A stretch of 64,000 nt of DNA. It comes from Pacificimonas flava (GTDB taxonomy: Bacteria > Pseudomonadota > Alphaproteobacteria > Sphingomonadales > Sphingomonadaceae). The stretch is from assembly GCF_000342165.1 (NCBI RefSeq), contig NZ_AMRV01000007.1:1-64000 (forward strand). Reading direction: 5' to 3'. Positions within the stretch are counted from its first letter, which is position 1. Every line of letters begins with the position of its first letter. A program made the position numbers and the translations under genes. The notes under the pieces were generated by a model, which did not search any database, was not told where the DNA came from, and saw only the letters and a list, made by a program, of their open reading frames with translations. Shown piece after piece: positions 62,824 through 64,000 of this stretch.

Positions 62824-64000
62824 TCGCCGTCTGCCGGATTGCCGTTCTGGGTCAGGAAGAACGCAATTTCCTCAGCCTTTTCATAAAGCGAGTCGAAACG
62901 GCCCGACTTTCCGCCATGGCCCGCGCCCATGTTCGTTTTCAGGAGAAGGACATTGTCGTCGGTCTTCACATCGCGCAGCTTTGCGACCCACTTCGCCGGC
63001 TCCCAATAGGTGACGCGCGGGTCGTTGAGCCCGGCGGTGACGAGCAGCGGCGGATAGGCGTGCGCGCCGACCTGGTCGTAGGGCGAGTAGCTGCGCAGCA
63101 GCTCGAAATCCGCCTGGCTGTCGATGGGATTGCCCCATTCCTGCCACTCGCCCGGCGTCAGCGGCAGGGAGGCGTCGAGCATGGTGTTGAGAACGTCGAC
63201 GAACGGCACATGCGCAGCGACGGCGCCGAACAGGTCCGGCGCCTGGTTGACGACGGCGCCCATCAGTTCGCCGCCAGCGGATCCGCCCGACGCCGCAATG
63301 CGTCCTTCGGATGTATAGCCAGCCTGGACGAGCCCGCGGCCCACGTCGACGAAGTCGTTGAACGTGTTGGTGCGCTTCTTCAACTTGCCGTCGAGGTACC
63401 ACTGATAGCCGAGATCGTCGCCGCCGCGGATATGCGCGATAGCGAAAGCATAACCCCGGTCGAGCAGCGACAGGCGGCTGGCCGCGAAGCCCGGTGGAAC
63501 GGCATAACCATATGCGCCGTAGGCATAGAGGTGGAGCGGGCGGCTGCCATCCTTCGGGAAACCCTTCTTGTAGACGATGGAGACCGGCACCTCCGTCCCG
63601 TCCCGCGCTGTGATCGACAGGCGCTCCGTGGCGTAATCATCGGGATCGTACCCGGAGGGAATCTCGGCGACCTTCAATGTCTGCAGGCTGCCGTTCGCCA
63701 GGTCGTAGTCGAACACCGTGTCGGGCGTAACCATGGACTGGTAGCTGAGGCGCAGCGTGTCCGCGCGGTATTCCGGATTGTTTCCAAGGCCCGCAGTGTA
63801 GCTTGCTTCGGGAAATTCGACATAGCGGGCACTACCGGTCGCCGGATCGATCAGGCGAACCTGATCCAGACCCTCGACCCGTTCCTCGACGGCGATGACG
63901 TTTTCGAAGCTGGTCAGCCCGCGCAGATAATTGGCGTCCGATCCGGGGATCAGTTCAGTCCATTCGGACGGGGCGGCGACGGGGGCGGTGACGATGCGGA
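62820..64000 (-). CDS. Prolyl oligopeptidase family serine peptidase (oligopeptidase B/PtrB-like), 5' end outside window
   Basis: The frame stays open to the right edge, so only about 393 C-terminal residues are visible. The beta-propeller end (TAGLGNNPEYRADTLRLSYQ) is followed by the catalytic domain: nucleophile Ser in AASGGSAGGELMGAVV, Asp in TAGLNDPRVTYWEP and His in MGAGHGGKSGR. QEWGNPIDS is typical of S9A oligopeptidase B. It cuts small peptides after basic residues. An in-frame ATG at 63734 is internal, not the start. Confidence 0.92.
   Translation of the reverse strand, partial: RIVTAPVAAPSEWTELIPGSDANYLRGLTSFENVIAVEERVEGLDQVRLIDPATGSARYVEFPEASYTAGLGNNPEYRADTLRLSYQSMVTPDTVFDYDLANGSLQTLKVAEIPSGYDPDDYATERLSITARDGTEVPVSIVYKKGFPKDGSRPLHLYAYGAYGYAVPPGFAASRLSLLDRGYAFAIAHIRGGDDLGYQWYLDGKLKKRTNTFNDFVDVGRGLVQAGYTSEGRIAASGGSAGGELMGAVVNQAPDLFGAVAAHVPFVDVLNTMLDASLPLTPGEWQEWGNPIDSQADFELLRSYSPYDQVGAHAYPPLLVTAGLNDPRVTYWEPAKWVAKLRDVKTDDNVLLLKTNMGAGHGGKSGRFDSLYEKAEEIAFFLTQNGNPADGE

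Overview
The window is GC-rich and almost fully coding. Its gene set points to an alphaproteobacterium, most likely a sphingomonad (order Sphingomonadales). The evidence is the block ChvI/ChvG-like two-component system, short HprK, RapZ, mannose-type EIIA and HPr, with ATP-type pckA divergent from it. Supporting signs are the rpmF-plsX-fabH-ihfA-merR operon, Tad parts (two Flp pilins and CpaF), DUF1178/ComF/GrxC synteny, sigma-EcfG type promoters, and REP repeats whose translation reads TPAEAGVQ. The genus cannot be fixed from the sequence.

Layout. 1-5.6 kb: the end of a highly repetitive Gly/Asp-rich protein, then a CHASE2-EAL phosphodiesterase, a GH13 glucosidase and a GT4 glycosyltransferase in one tight set. 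5.7-11.3 kb: an FtsX-type permease remnant, an AT-richer orphan membrane protein, a stress-flavoured operon (DUF2383, SDR, DUF4336), a DUF421 pair and a GT2. 11.5-21.0 kb: a decayed accessory island ending at tRNA-Arg(CCT). It holds an ATPase stump, an intact Coq4-like gene, a frameshifted integrase, a GFA protein, an IS91-type unit with both genes frameshifted, an IS1182-type tail, a frameshifted nucleotidyltransferase, an ECF sigma factor whose FecR partner is cut off, an intact-looking IS5 element inside another broken gene, and an orphan MbcA/ParS-like antitoxin.

21.3-33.3 kb: housekeeping (DUF1178, nitrilase-family amidase, glutaredoxin, ComF, methyltransferase, MutT), two Flp pilins, an M48 lipoprotein protease, a complete Mla/MCE lipid transport operon, a SMP-30 lactonase and RmuC. 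33.8-41.6 kb: DUF5818-like/cupin pair, rRNA methyltransferase, the regulatory PTS, RapZ, HprK and ChvG/ChvI cassette, and pckA. 41.8-50.9 kb: merR, ihfA, fabH, plsX, rpmF, MAPEG, a glyoxalase-II-like hydrolase, a pabB-pabC fusion, an aminotransferase and DUF445. 51.0-64 kb: an RND efflux pair, GlsB, SIMPL protein, L,D-transpeptidase, a lipoprotein methyltransferase, an MDR oxidoreductase, a DksA-like zinc protein, CpaF, a thioesterase and a prolyl oligopeptidase running off the right edge.

The genes work together in recognisable modules: lipid trafficking, phospholipid/fatty-acid initiation, carbon-nitrogen regulation, and envelope stress. I found no complete undescribed system. The best leads are the repeat protein beside the c-di-GMP/glycan genes, the decayed island with its few intact genes, the orphan sigma factor and orphan antitoxin, and two candidate general-stress promoters. 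Starts were chosen by me from spacing and ribosome-binding signals. Functions are by motif recognition, without database searches.
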